A stretch of 64,000 nucleotides of DNA from Alisma plantago-aquatica. Lineage: Eukaryota; Streptophyta; Magnoliopsida; Alismatales; Alismataceae. Both the position numbers and the translations under genes were made by a program. The DNA is taken from contig OY856412.1 in the NCBI GenBank assembly GCA_963693085.1, positions 1,058,860,244-1,058,924,243 on the forward strand, written 5' to 3'. The notes below the pieces were generated by a model. It saw only the letters and a list, made by a program, of their open reading frames with translations. It made no database searches and was not told the DNA's origin. Shown in pieces: positions 47,228-57,739 of the stretch (position 1 is the stretch's first letter; each line of letters opens with the position of its first letter).

Positions 47228-50200
47228 TGTAACAACCCGCACTTTTGAGTGTCCAAAAGACCTTAAAGTCATAGATCATTACTCAAAAAATTGTAGGATC
47301 AGATTCAAGAACTAATACAAAATAGTAAACAATTTCCATTAATGAACAAATATATACATGTTTGCATAAAAAGCTCCTCTAAGGAGTTATATAAATTTTA
47401 TAAAGAATTAAATTGTACATGTGTGAAGATATACCACTATGAATAACCCTTCATGAATAACTTTAGTGTCTTCAACATCTTTATCAATAACCTCATGTCC
47501 ATGAATCAAGTATATCTGATACCTAAAATGCTGACAAATACATGTTCAGTATATTTCTATACTGGTACGTGGGTTCATCCAATAATCACAAGTACACATA
47601 TAAACAACCATCTTTTATTTGCACATAAGAACATACACTTGTTGTCATATTCTAACCCTTATCTAGTCTACTACCTCAGGTGTAATCACTATCCCTCGGG
47701 CTTGTGTGCATTACCCTTAAGATCAGTCTAACCTAGGGTTCAAAATATTATAATTTACTTTTCTTGATACTCACAGGAACTTAATAATTTGCAAGAAGTA
47801 AATAAACAAGAAAGTAGTTTATCATTCGTTCAATCTCATCGAGAAACCTTGGAAAACTCAGAATTCGATACATGTATTCATAAGTGTAACCACATACCTT
47901 ATGCCATTGTAGAAACCATGTAGAATATATCATGTACTTTAAGAGTGCATCCAAACATCCAAGCAACAAAGCATTCAAGCAGCATAATCTGAAACATACA
48001 TACTACATATGTGTCACCATGTATTTGCATTACATTAAACATATCTAGTTTTTCTCCTAAACTAGGGTTTAGGGTTATCTCATGTTTGGACTAGGGATTA
48101 GGGCCACAAACCCAAATTCCATCATAGCATGGTTTCTAAGAATATAACCTTAAGTTATGCATATTAGGTGAAACCCTATTCATGATCTTAAACATAAGAT
48201 TGTACTACTAGCATTAAGATCATAGCCAGATGTCCACATTGGTTTCAACACCCTAAATCTGTATGTATGAGATTATTAACTTAGAATCATCAATTATTCA
48301 TCATTACCAATGATTTCTTCATTATACATAACAAGATCAGGTATTATCTCACCATAACCTAATCTACTTAATTAAACATTAGTTTAAAGCAAATCTAGGC
48401 TTTTCTTTACATTAAACACATCAAACCATGCATTGCACATACTTCTAGAACAATAAACATATTTAGGTTCTAATTATATTTTCTTTGGATTCCTCTCATT
48501 TTTCTGAGCAACTTCCATATAAAACTTATTGAAATGAGAGTTACCCTTCATTAGTTATCATTTATTTAAGATTATCAAATCTTGGCCAAATAGGAATGGA
48601 CACGTCAGTAGAGATTACCCCATCATTGTTTGTGCCACGCATGCCAACCTTGGCCAATGGGTTGCGACCATCTCGGTCCCGCTCCAGTGAGGCTTGTTAC
48701 ATAAAAACAAAATGAAATGACATATTTGCCCTTACCTGACCTTCTTTGACTTCGAGGTAAGTAGGTACTTTCCCTTATTGTCACCTCCCACCTCATATCG
48801 CCCCTTCTTTACAACTCAGTGATGTGTGAAGGTTCTGTCTCCCTGTGACTCTGTATTTCTAGGTGGCTAAAGGTTGAGCCACCCTGCGACCACCTCCGTG
48901 GGATCCCTCTGAATTTGAGGATGGTCTTGGCCAAGCCGGAAGTGGCCCAGGCTGACTAGATGAGATCTGTTCCAACCTAGCACTACACCCACCAAATGGA
49001 GGCACAACTAAGGTCGTGATCACTTCCTCACCTCATAGAGAAAGGTCAGAGTTTTCTGGCCTCTCCATGGTGCTAGGGAGTCGTCCTCCTGAAACTGCAT
49101 CTCATATGCACCCTCGTCTCTGCCTGGCTGAGCCACAATCCACTGGTGGGGCTCCTTCTTCCTCGTGCCCTGGCCATCACACACACAATGTCAGCTCACT
49201 GCGGGTAAGACCTACCACTGACTTTGGAAGCCCAGCTTCCGGATCCCGCTACTGCGATGACGGGTCAGAGTCTCTCCCACTTGACCTGTCAGGCTCGTCC
49301 GGTGGGGTGCTCACAATGCAGGTGGCCAGAACTAGTTTTCCTGACTGAACCAGTCTGATGGGGTGCTCACGAAGGAGTAGGGAGAGATCGTGTTCTATCG
49401 AGTTCATCCAGGCTATGCAAGACATGGTTCTAGACTGACTTCAAGTATGTCTCTCCTTTGACATGATTAGGTGCAGGTAGGAAGAAGGCGGGTGTGGGAG
49501 AGTGGCTATGAAGGAGCCTTTCCTTCCATGCTTCTTATGGACAACCGAGACCACTATCGAGTCTGGGGTCCCTATATACTTACTAGAGAAACCGTAAGGG
49601 TCACTCTGGAGAGAGGAATAGGGAGAGCTCAGTTCCCTGACGGTTGGGGAAAGACAACATGAGTCCTAACCTTACTGATATGGAAAGGTGTTTCTAATCA
49701 TATCACACATCAAACCCTCTCGCCCTTCTAATCTCATACATCACGATCCTTTTTCTTTTATTTTCTTTCGATAGCACCCATATTATGAGTATAATTGCTA
49801 CCCCCCCCATAGGACTTTCAATCACCTTCAAAATATTGGATAAACCACATATTTCTATCATCTATTTCCTATTATAGGATGGGAGAATAATTCCTTCTTT
49901 AATTATCCAAAGCAGAGTCTTTAATAAAAAAGGATAATTCTTCAACTAATTATCCATGCCACATATAAACTTGGAATATTCTAGAAATTCTCCCATTGTC
50001 TTATATTCTTATTATCTATCAACCATTAATATATTGGATATATATTATTATCACAAATATCCACAAAATCCAAATTCATATCCTCGGGTCCATCATGTAA
50101 ACTCGGCTTAACCAATTGGGCTGAAAATGTCCCTAAGGCCCATGAACCACATCTTGGGCCTTCCAAAGGTCTAATAAGCTTAGACACATTCCTAATTTAC

Positions 50201-50402
50201 CAAACTTGAGGCTTTGATAACCATTGCAATTTCTATTAGCCTCATATGATCACATATGCTCAAAGTACATTATTAACTTAAATTGATCATTTAACATGAG
50301 TCTAGAGTTTGGAATCAACATCCAAGACCCCTCAATACTTCTTTGTTATTTGAACCCTAATTTCATTTAGGTTTGAAATCTACAAATTTCAAAGATGTAA
50401 CA
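47228..50402 (-). repeat. 3' LTR of element F (3,175 bp)
   Basis: On the minus strand begins TGTTACATC and ends GGGTTGTTACA; the ends form a short inverted repeat TGTTAC/GTAACA. The stretch 48600-49660 is GC-rich with an open frame of 110 codons at 49016 that I do not regard as a gene. No partner LTR is in the window, so the borders rest on TG...CA, the polypurine tract and the change in sequence character. Confidence 0.7.
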
Positions 50403-50415
50403 TTCACCCCTCTTT
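50403..50415 (-). other. Polypurine tract of element F
   Basis: The minus strand reads AAAGAGGGGTGAA directly before the LTR start TGTTACATC. Confidence 0.75.
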
Positions 50416-50690
50416 AAAAGAAACTTTGTCCTCAAAATTCAGGCCTACTAAGCCTAGGTGAATGATAACTCACATTGTTTTCAAAACTTAGGGTTAGAAC
50501 CCTAGTTAGATGGCTTAACAACTTCTTTGTAGTATATTAATGTTCTCCTTATTACTAAGATTGGCACCTGAATTGGAATTCAAGTATATCCACATCTCTA
50601 GTATACACATAATATCATCACGTGATGATTTCATTTTTTTATTTTGTGATTTCAATTTTACTTGGTGATTTCTCTTTTCACCTAGGTTTC

Positions 50691-52294
50691 TGATGCGATG
50701 ATTTTGAGTCGCATTTATAGACTTGTTTTACTTGCATTTTATGCGTTTATTGGTCATTTTGGTGGTTAATATTGCATAATTCACTTACTTTAGTCTATGA
50801 TCCTTCTCAGTGTCAAATCTCTCTTATTTTATTGTTTTGAGCATAAATAATTACAATAATAGGTTTTATCTCGGCTGATGTGGTTTTGTTTGCAATTTCA
50901 GGAAAAACACATATCTGCTGTTGTCGATACCATCGACAACAGTCGATACTATCGACACAGCCACAGGCAGGCAACTGCAAGGAGCAGCGCAGAGTTGATA
51001 CCATCGACCGTGAAGTTGATGGTATCGAGTTACCATCAGGTTTCCAGCGACCAGCCAGTTGGTACTATCGACACCAAAGTCGATACTATTGACACGCGTA
51101 GCTTTAGAGATGGAAAAGAGATAAAACTGACGCCTAAGGGTGTCGATACTATCGACCCGCGTCGACGGTATCGAGTCAGCATCAGGCGCAACGACGAAAA
51201 GAAAAGAAGGCTTGCCGATATCGTGAGGGGTCGATACCATCGACCCGCGTCGATGGTATCGACACCGTCAGATCAGAGTTTGTTTCAGATCGGTTCTAAT
51301 CCAACAGTTGTGATATTTTTGCAACCTAACTCGGTGATTATACCTAATGAAGGCGGCCAAGAGCAGCGTATCACGTCACTAGCCGCTGCACACGACCCAA
51401 GAAGGTGTGGAGATGAGAACGGATCCCAGAAGCACACCCCAGCCATTCTGGAAGCCGAAGAAGATGCTCTCCACCACCGAAAGGTTGTAGATCACACATT
51501 CTACGCTGAGGAATGCTTGGATCTTCTCTGTTCAGGGGTTTCATCACTTATTCACATTTTCTCCATGTTTCCCCTTTCTTCAACCACGTTTTGCTCTGAG
51601 ATGAACATGCGGGGCTAATCCCCTTTATCTTTAGGACCGGGAGTAGCCCGGGGAAGCATTGTATGACATTTTTATCATAGTAATTCATAATTTATCTCTT
51701 AAATCTGTGGTATGATTTTGTTTTCTCAATTATATTTTTATGCCTGATCACCATAATGATAATCTAATGCCTTTAATTACTTTGAAAGAAGAATTAATGG
51801 TTGAAAAGAGATGAAATTCACATTAATTAACAAATCCATTGAACAAGGTGATGTAAGGTTAATGGTGGAAACCCAGAGGTCGATTCTAATGCACCTAGTT
51901 TAGGGTATAGGTTACTACAACGGTGGAACCGACCTAGACTTAGGTAGTGAATTGTACCACGACAGTGGACAATTTTGATTACATGCCACTACCCGGACTG
52001 AGAGATGAATTTGATTAACTATGTGGAAATCCATACAATGAAAACCCGCGGTGAAACCGCAATCCTAAAGATCTCCATTTGAATTGATTAAACTAAACAC
52101 TTAATCGATTGCCTTATTTTATTTTCTTTTATTTCACAACAACTCTCATAACCTTTTTATTGGTCTAGCTGATTGCGAGTAGTTAGTAGTAGTCTACTGA
52201 TAATTTAGTGTCCCTGAGTTCGACTCGGGCCTCACAAGGGCCTATACTACATTGACGCGTGTACTTCCGTTATACCCACGGTAAAAGCGTGTCA
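50691..52294 (+). repeat. 5' LTR of G1 (1,604 bp)
   Basis: Starts TGATGCGATGATTTTGAG and ends GTGTCA. Direct homologue of 61201-62815. It contains the palindrome array at 50920-51263. The 3' part includes GTTCGACTCGGGCC, similar to the U5 of Athila/Tat elements. Left flank GTTTC differs from the TCACC flank of the second LTR, so the two LTRs are best read as 5' LTRs of two separate insertions. Confidence 0.88.
50920..51263. repeat. Array of GTCGAT-N3-ATCGAC dyads in G1 LTR
   Basis: Around nine to ten versions of a 15-bp dyad (GTCGATACCATCGAC and variants) in both orientations. The last two pairs form hairpins: 51142-51174 (nearly perfect) and 51230-51263 (perfect 15-bp arms, loop CCGC). The array ends about 75 bp before a TATA-like ATTATACC at 51337. 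A regulatory role is inferred from position only. Confidence 0.85.
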
Positions 52295-52300
52295 AGTTTT

Positions 52301-52318
52301 TGGCGCCGTTGCTGAGGA
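52301..52318 (+). other. Primer-binding site of G1
   Basis: TGGCGCCGTTGCTGAGGA starts six bases after the LTR end. TGGCGCCGTTGCCGGGGA-like sites, probably complementary to tRNA-Asp, are typical of Athila and Tat elements. Confidence 0.85.
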
Positions 52319-52480
52319 CACGACAATTGTCGGCACTACGAGTGCTGCGAGCGGCCACTCTAGGCCACATTTTTATTTTATTATTTTATTATCATTTTTG
52401 AAATTCATAGTTTATCTTTCATATTTAGAAATCGTCTAGTGCGGTACTGAACCTAAATTGTTATTTTGCAGGTACTGTGC

Positions 52481-53470
52481 ATGGTGAGGACGTGTATCAG
52501 TGACTACACACAACAATCACAAGAGGTTCCACTGCCAAGACCAGACGATGAGGAGAACTATATTCAAAACCGACCTGAAGATATAGATTCAGACTCTGAA
52601 CCAGAAGCTATGGATGAGGAATAGACAATCTGGGAGAAGATCAAGGTGTCTTCTGCATCTGCATCCAAAGGGTCGATCAAGAGGCAGGCTATTAACATTC
52701 CCAACTATAAGATCGATCCAGGCATGATAAATCTGGTCAAGTCAAATGCATTTCACGGGCTCAAAAACGAAGACCCGGTGACTCACATCAGCCAGTTCGT
52801 GGAGAACTGTGACGTGATCAAGATAGATAGGTTTCCATATGAAACATTGTACTTGAAGTTGTTCCCCAGCTCTCTTACGGGAAATGCATGAGAATGGCTA
52901 CATAATCTTGATGATGAGTATGCTGAATAGTGGGATCATATGGTCGAGGTGTTCTTCGAGAGGTTCTTTCCGCCTGAGAAGATCAACGATTTGGTCCGAA
53001 ATATCCATAATTTCAGCCAGAAGGTAGGGTAGACTTACTCCGAGACCTGGGAACGGTTTTGGATCATGCTAAGGAGGTTCCCGCATCATGGGCTCGACAA
53101 GGAGAAGCAGGTCAAAATCTTCTATTTTGCTCTTTCCGAGCATGATAGAAGTAACTTAGATTCTGCAAGTTCAGGTTTCTTCTTAAACAACACAGGCACG
53201 AGGTGTTGGGAAATTTTGAAGAACATGGCTAAGAAGCAATCTTGGGGCAACAGAGACGCCGTAGAGCATGTTCGGGTTGCAGGAGAGTCAAAGGCCATCA
53301 AAGAGCTAAATGAGAAGATGGACCTTCTAGCAAAAAAATTACTTGCAAAAGAAGACACAGAATCTGAGGATGAAGCTCAAGTAAAATTCATGTGCCAGCA
53401 GTAGGGGTATAGAAACAACGACTACTCATGGAGGAAAGACAACAAATTCTCCTGGAAGGACCCAAATAAT
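52481..53470 (+). pseudogene. G1 gag, N-terminal and capsid part, with in-frame stops
   Basis: Start chosen at ATG 52481 by alignment with G2 (ATG 63005). After an acidic N-terminus come IWEKIKVSSASASKGSIKRQAINIP and the capsid domain (IDPGMINLVKSNAFHGLKNEDPVTHISQFVENCDVIKIDRF, then YETLYLKLFPSSLTGNA, EWLHNLDDEY, MVEVFFERFFPPEKIND, TYSETWERFWIMLRRFPHHGLDKEKQVKIFYFALSEHDRSNLD). The reading frame is continuous but contains stops at 52622, 52889, 52928, 53030 and 53402. In G2 the corresponding codons are CAG, CGT, TCC and GAG for the first four. There are no frameshifts. No CCHC knuckle was recognised. Confidence 0.9.
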
Positions 53471-53473
53471 TTC

Positions 53474-54958
53474 TTGCAGGACCCTGACGCAAAACCCCAA
53501 CCGGCACCAGAGGATAAGAGCAATGATTTGCTCAACCAAGTGATCAAGCAGAATCAAGAACTAATGAGTACGTTTGGTCAGCAGATCAAGCAACAAGGAG
53601 AATTTATGAACCAATTTGGGCAGACCTTACAGAGCCATGTGGCTCAGATGAGGACGATAGAGACATCCTTGGCCCAGATGGAAGCTGAGATAGCAAATCT
53701 GAAGAAGCCAGTGCAACAAGGATTTCCGGGTAATACAAACATTCCAGGAGGAAACCAACATGCTAAGGCAATTTTGCTACGAAGTGGCAAGCAGATTTTA
53801 AACTCTAGGGCCGATGAACCAGGCACACCCCAATCAGAAACCATAGGTGAGGCCACTGAGGAAGTTCCAATCTCAATCACCGAGCTGGTAGAGGATGTGG
53901 TAGAGAATGTCACATCAGAACCAGTTGATGAGGAGGAGATGCAGAAGAGGACACCATATGTGCCGCCACATAAAAGAGCACAGGCTGTCCCGATCCCATA
54001 TACTAATAGCGTGAAAGCCAAGAAAGTGGACGCTCAGTTCAAGAAGTTTCTAGATAGCTTTAAAAATCTTTCTGTCAACATTCCATTGTTAGAGGAAATA
54101 GAGCAGATTCCCTCTTACGACAAGTTTCTTAAAGACATCATTACAAAGAAGAGGAAAATACCTGATACTGAGGTAGTGGTTCTGAAGGAACAGGTGAGTG
54201 CTTTCATCATGGGCACATTACCACCTAAAAGGCAGGATCTGGGTTGCTTCAACATTTCATGTTATATTGGTAAAGTGAAATTTGGCGAAGCACTGTGCGA
54301 TTCCGGGGCAAGTATAAATCTGATGCCTCTCTCTACGTTCAAAAAGTTGGGACTGAAAGAATCGAGGCCGAGCAATATGACAATTCAGTTAGCGGGCAAT
54401 TCCGTGGTGAAGACATATGGCATTTGTGAGGACGTGTTGGTGAAAGTTGATCATTTTGTATTTCCAACAGACTTTGTTGTAATGGAAATGCAGGACGAGC
54501 AAGGAAATGAGTTACTCCTAGGGCGACCCTTCCAAGCCACTGTAGATATGATACTTGAGATGGGAAGAGGTCGTTTGACCTTGGGTATCGCTAATGATCG
54601 GTTTGAAATGGTCATGCCCTCAAGCACAACACAGTATAAAACAAAGGAGCAATGCCGCATGGTGAAGCACTTTGATCAGAATATGTCTCTCTGTCTAGGG
54701 AAGCCATTTCTAGATATGGCTCATGTAATGACTAAGGTTGAGAAGGGGACACTGGATGTAGACATTATGGAACAAACCAAGGTCGTGTCTCTTACCAAGG
54801 CTGTGGGTTTTCCCAATGATGAAGAGGAGGACATCCCACCTTCTACTAAAGATGAGGCCATAGAAAGTTCTGTTTTCAATGCATATCCAGAACTACCTCT
54901 TGAAGCCTGCCTAGTTAATATAACGCATGACTGGATGAGAAGCAAGTCACTACAATAG
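53474..54958 (+). pseudogene. G1 gag C-terminus and aspartic protease, 494-codon open stretch
   Basis: In the same frame as the upstream gag. Residues about 20-90 are Gln-rich and look coiled-coil-like (NQELMSTFGQQIKQQGEFMNQFGQTLQ). A basic segment PYVPPHKRAQAVPIP follows. The protease spans roughly residues 265-385: the catalytic motif LCDSGASINLM is intact, followed by VKTYGICEDVLVKVDHFVFPTDFVVMEM and LLLGRPFQATVDMI. This is a normal-looking Athila retropepsin. It ends at TAG 54956, directly followed in frame by RT, so that stop is likely a mutation or a readthrough-type boundary; the sequence does not decide. G2 lacks most of this region. Confidence 0.9.
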
Positions 54959-55478
54959 TGTGTCAAGATGCTTCAGGTGCTTCTGTGCTTTTATGCTAGG
55001 TACTATGAAGATCTTGGAGAACTCCCACCACCTCTTCAGTCATCTTTGATCAGTCCGCCAGATTTAGAATTGAAGCCATTACCACCGCACTTGAAATATG
55101 CATTTCTAGCCGAGGGTGAAAAGCTACCAGTGATTATCTCGGCATATATGACTGTCGAGGAGGAGGGTCAACTGCTGATTGTGTTGAAGAACCACCGAGG
55201 TACATTCGGGTGGTCAGTTGCGGACATCAAGGGGATCTCCCCTACACTGTGCCAGCACAAGATCCAGCTTGAGGAGGGAGCCAAACTTGCAATTCAGCCA
55301 CAGCACAGACTAAATCCAAGCATGATGGAGGTCGTCAAGAAGGAGGTGATCAAGCTCCTTTCTGCAGGTATCATCTATGTGATATCCGACTCGATGTGGG
55401 TGAGTCCCACACATGTAGTCCCTAAAAAGGGGGGAATTACTGTTACTCATAACCTGTTGAATGAGCCGGTCACGACCC
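54959..55478 (+). pseudogene. G1 reverse transcriptase, N-terminal part only
   Basis: Continues in the gag-protease frame: LELKPLPPHLKYAFLAEGEKLPVIISAYMTVEEEGQLLIVLKNHRGTFGWSVADIKGISP, then HKIQLEEGAKLAIQPQHRLNPSMMEVVKKEVIKLLSAGIIYVISDSMWVSPTHVVPKKGGITV, then NLLNEPVTT. It stops where copia element H begins (55479), before the conserved RT palm motifs. There are no stops or frameshifts in this piece. The palm, RNase H and integrase must be elsewhere or lost. Confidence 0.88.
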
Positions 55479-56037
55479 TGTTGGGTTTTCTGGGAGGCAG
55501 AGAAGGCAGCGGAAACAAACAAATTTCTCCTCCCCAAACCCAGAATAAGGAAACGCGTCAACGTCTATACAATAGGAAAGGATGGTTTGTGGAATCATAC
55601 CTTATCCAGAGGCTTGCTCGGAGATAATACCTTGCAGCTTGCGTGGTCTTCACCTCCGGTCTTGGACGCTGTCTGTGCAGCTCCTGGTCGCACCGGGACT
55701 GACGACTCCTGGTCTCACCGGGACTGTCGGGATTGACAGCTGTCCTCCGAGTGGCAGAAACCTCTGACCTCTGAAGTAGTGCACACGGACCACCTGGAAC
55801 TCCAATCTCCTTGTCTCACAAGGAATTGGAAGGAGTCGCACCCTCCTGTCAGCGTACTAGTCACTGACACACTCTCCTGCTACCAGTCACTTTCTGTAGT
55901 TGTCTTTCCCTTGCTATGCCTCCCTTATCGGGTAGCACTTGCTCAGGCTCTCTCGGTTAGCAAAACCAAAGAGAACGACAACTTTACAGAGCAACTGGTT
56001 GCACTGTGTTGTTTTTTTGAGAAGCTCCCAATACCCC

Positions 56038-56045
56038 TATATATA
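56038..56045 (-). promoter_or_regulatory. Putative TATA box of element H LTR
   Basis: The minus strand reads GCTATATATAGGGG. About 560 bp remain to the LTR end, a plausible R-U5 length, placing the palindrome array in U3. Confidence 0.6.
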
Positions 56046-56167
56046 GCAGGGTCATGGGACAGGGTTCTCTATCCCGGGCAATGCGGGACTAAAAGCAGGA
56101 GCAGAAGTGTTTGAGATTTTCCACAAAAACAACCAACTGTGCAACCTGAACCTATCGTTTCATTTTT

Positions 56168-56540
56168 GAAACGGTCGGTTGGGGACCTGAGCCGGTCGGT
56201 TGACACCTCAACCGATCGGTTGGGACACCTCAACCGGTCGGTTCATTTCTGAACCGGTTGGTTCGTGGTCCTGGTCAGTTCCTGATTGACTTTCCATCTT
56301 TTGTTTCTAATTGGTATCAAATACCAATCCTTGTTCCAATCAAATTGGGCAAGTGAAACAAAAAGAAATTTCTCACCAACCTGACTTTCCCAATTTGCTC
56401 GGTTGCAGCAGTTGAATCGATCGTTTCAACACTTGAAGCAATCATTTCACCCTGTCCATGAGCCGATCAACTCACCATCTGAGCCGATCGGTTCACCAAG
56501 CTGAGCTGATCGGTTCATCACATGAGCTGATCGGTTGGGA
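56168..56540. repeat. Array of AACCGATCGGTT-like palindromes in element H LTR
   Basis: About eleven versions in two groups: near 56168, 56189, 56209, 56231, 56251, and near 56413, 56435, 56460, 56480, 56502, 56524. The consensus GAACCGATCGGTTC is a palindrome. Individual copies vary at one to three positions (CCGGTCGG, CTGATCGG, TCGATCGT). The array begins about 120 bp upstream of the TATA box in the transcription sense. A binding-site role is inferred. Confidence 0.85.
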
Positions 56541-57725
56541 GTGCAGATTGTGCAGAAATAGCCAATTGCAGTTTCAATCAATCTGATACTCTAATCAATC
56601 AGTCCAACACCTTGAACGCTATGATATTGAGATATCAATTAATTGAGTGTTTAATTGAACTATTAAACTCCTTTAGCAATCAATCTAAACATTGTTTGTG
56701 GACAAAACTCCTCTTCCAAGTTAAATCCTATGTGTGTGACCCTGCAGGTCCATTACACATTGGCAGTGAAAGTCCATAACACTTATGACTTCACAAGCAA
56801 AGAGCGGTTCCTAGTCACACATCAGTGCTACCCAAGTGAAATAGAAAGTTGGAGAACAACTTTCAATCCTACAATCCGTGAATGGTGTTACAGTGAATGT
56901 ATAATTCCTTTGTCACTGATATCCCAAATGAACTCGAGGCGTGGAACAGTCATCCTATCAACGTTCATTCACTTTCTTGATCTCAGAGTAGATTGGAAGA
57001 GATATGTATGACATCAATATCACATACTGATTCACACATGCGTGCACGCATTTCTCAATCCTACTCATCAAGTGGCCATAGATATCAAACTCCCTCAGGA
57101 GGGACAAATCCCATATCTATCACTCACCCCTCAAAAGCCCCATGTGTCAAAGCCACCCAATCATCACCTTTATAACAACCCATGTTTCAGGACTGTGTTT
57201 GATGATGTCAAAGTGTGCCCAACGACATGTGTTGAGTGTAGTGATTTCAGGTCAAAGAATCACACTCACCACCATCACTGTGAGTACTAACTGTGACTAC
57301 CATGTCATGGTTCCATGTGTCAAACTCACGATGGGTTTGTCCGGTACACTTGTTCTCTAACAAGTACCTATGTGTTTGGTTTGATATCTCTATATCATGA
57401 CTAATGAGATTCTGTCATCAACCAACACCACAATCTAGTCTTGTGTGTCATTGCTGTCTATCTACCTTCCACAATGACATCCGACTAGGGACATAACAAG
57501 AATATACAAACTCTTAGCATCCGTATGATCTCATCATTCAGGTCCTCAACCTGGAAGCATACGTCATTGACGATTGTCATTCTCTAGACGTTCAATCTAT
57601 TCTATCACTATCTCATATGATTGAACCAGAAAGAATTGGAAGCTTGCCTTTGATGTTTATCAAATCAATCTTAATGTATCTCATCAATCATCCCATGATT
57701 GGCTCTCAGGGCATACATACCAACA

Positions 57726-57736
57726 GACTCCCACTT
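57726..57736 (-). other. Polypurine tract of element H
   Basis: The minus strand reads GTGCAAGTGGGAGTC directly before TGTTGGTATG; AAGTGGGAG before TGTTGG is a familiar Tork-type copia border. Confidence 0.85.
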
Positions 57737-57739
57737 GCA

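Larger units (their letters stand above)
47228..50690 (-). mobile_element. Element F: 3' LTR and internal tail of a Ty3-gypsy-like element, interrupted by G1
   Basis: Minus strand: the internal tail (50690 to 50403) ends in a polypurine tract followed by the LTR 50402 to 47228. The tail sequence CTGAATTTTGAGGACAAAG before the polypurine tract is a layout common to plant Ty3/gypsy 3' ends. The rest of F is cut off at 50691 by Athila copy G1 and should lie beyond the right edge of the window. No coding sequence is visible in the short tail. Confidence 0.7.
50691..55478 (+). mobile_element. Athila-type Ty3-gypsy element, copy G1 (left part)
   Basis: Plus-strand element inserted in F: 5' LTR, TGGCGCC-type primer site, gag, protease and the beginning of RT, where copia element H interrupts it at 55479. 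The protease (LCDSGASINLMPLSTFKKLGL, then LLLGRPFQATVDMILEMGRGRLTL) and the RT start (DIKGISPTLCQHKIQLEEGAKLAIQPQHRLNPSMMEVVKKEVIKLL) are typical of the Athila lineage. The rest of RT, integrase, any env-like gene and the 3' LTR are not in the window. Confidence 0.88.
55479..57725 (-). repeat. 3' LTR of copia element H (2,247 bp)
   Basis: On the minus strand begins TGTTGGTATG and ends AAACCCAACA, with a TGTTGG/CCAACA terminal inverted repeat. It carries a TATA box (56038-56045) and, upstream of it in the transcription sense, the palindrome array. Short plus-strand frames at 56730-57360 are not credible genes. Confidence 0.85.

Noticed and set aside
47228..47250. TGTAACAACCCGC as the start of a plus-strand LTR
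   Set aside because: The polypurine tract and internal tail lie at the other end (50403 onward), so the element reads on the minus strand and this is the LTR end.
49016..49348. 110-codon open frame in a GC-rich block
   Set aside because: It lies inside the LTR of element F, has low-complexity composition and no recognisable domain; GC-rich sequence has fewer chance stops.
50920..51263. CRISPR-like array (regular short palindromic repeats)
   Set aside because: Spacers are irregular in length, units occur in both orientations, and the context is a plant retrotransposon LTR without cas genes.
50878..51618. 246-codon open frame in the Athila LTR
   Set aside because: It spans the palindrome array, whose repeats happen to avoid stops. 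The homologous stretch in the second LTR (61380-62130) does not keep the frame, so it is not a gene.
53644..54021. 125-codon minus-strand frame
   Set aside because: It is the shadow of the Athila gag-protease frame on the plus strand, which has recognisable domains.
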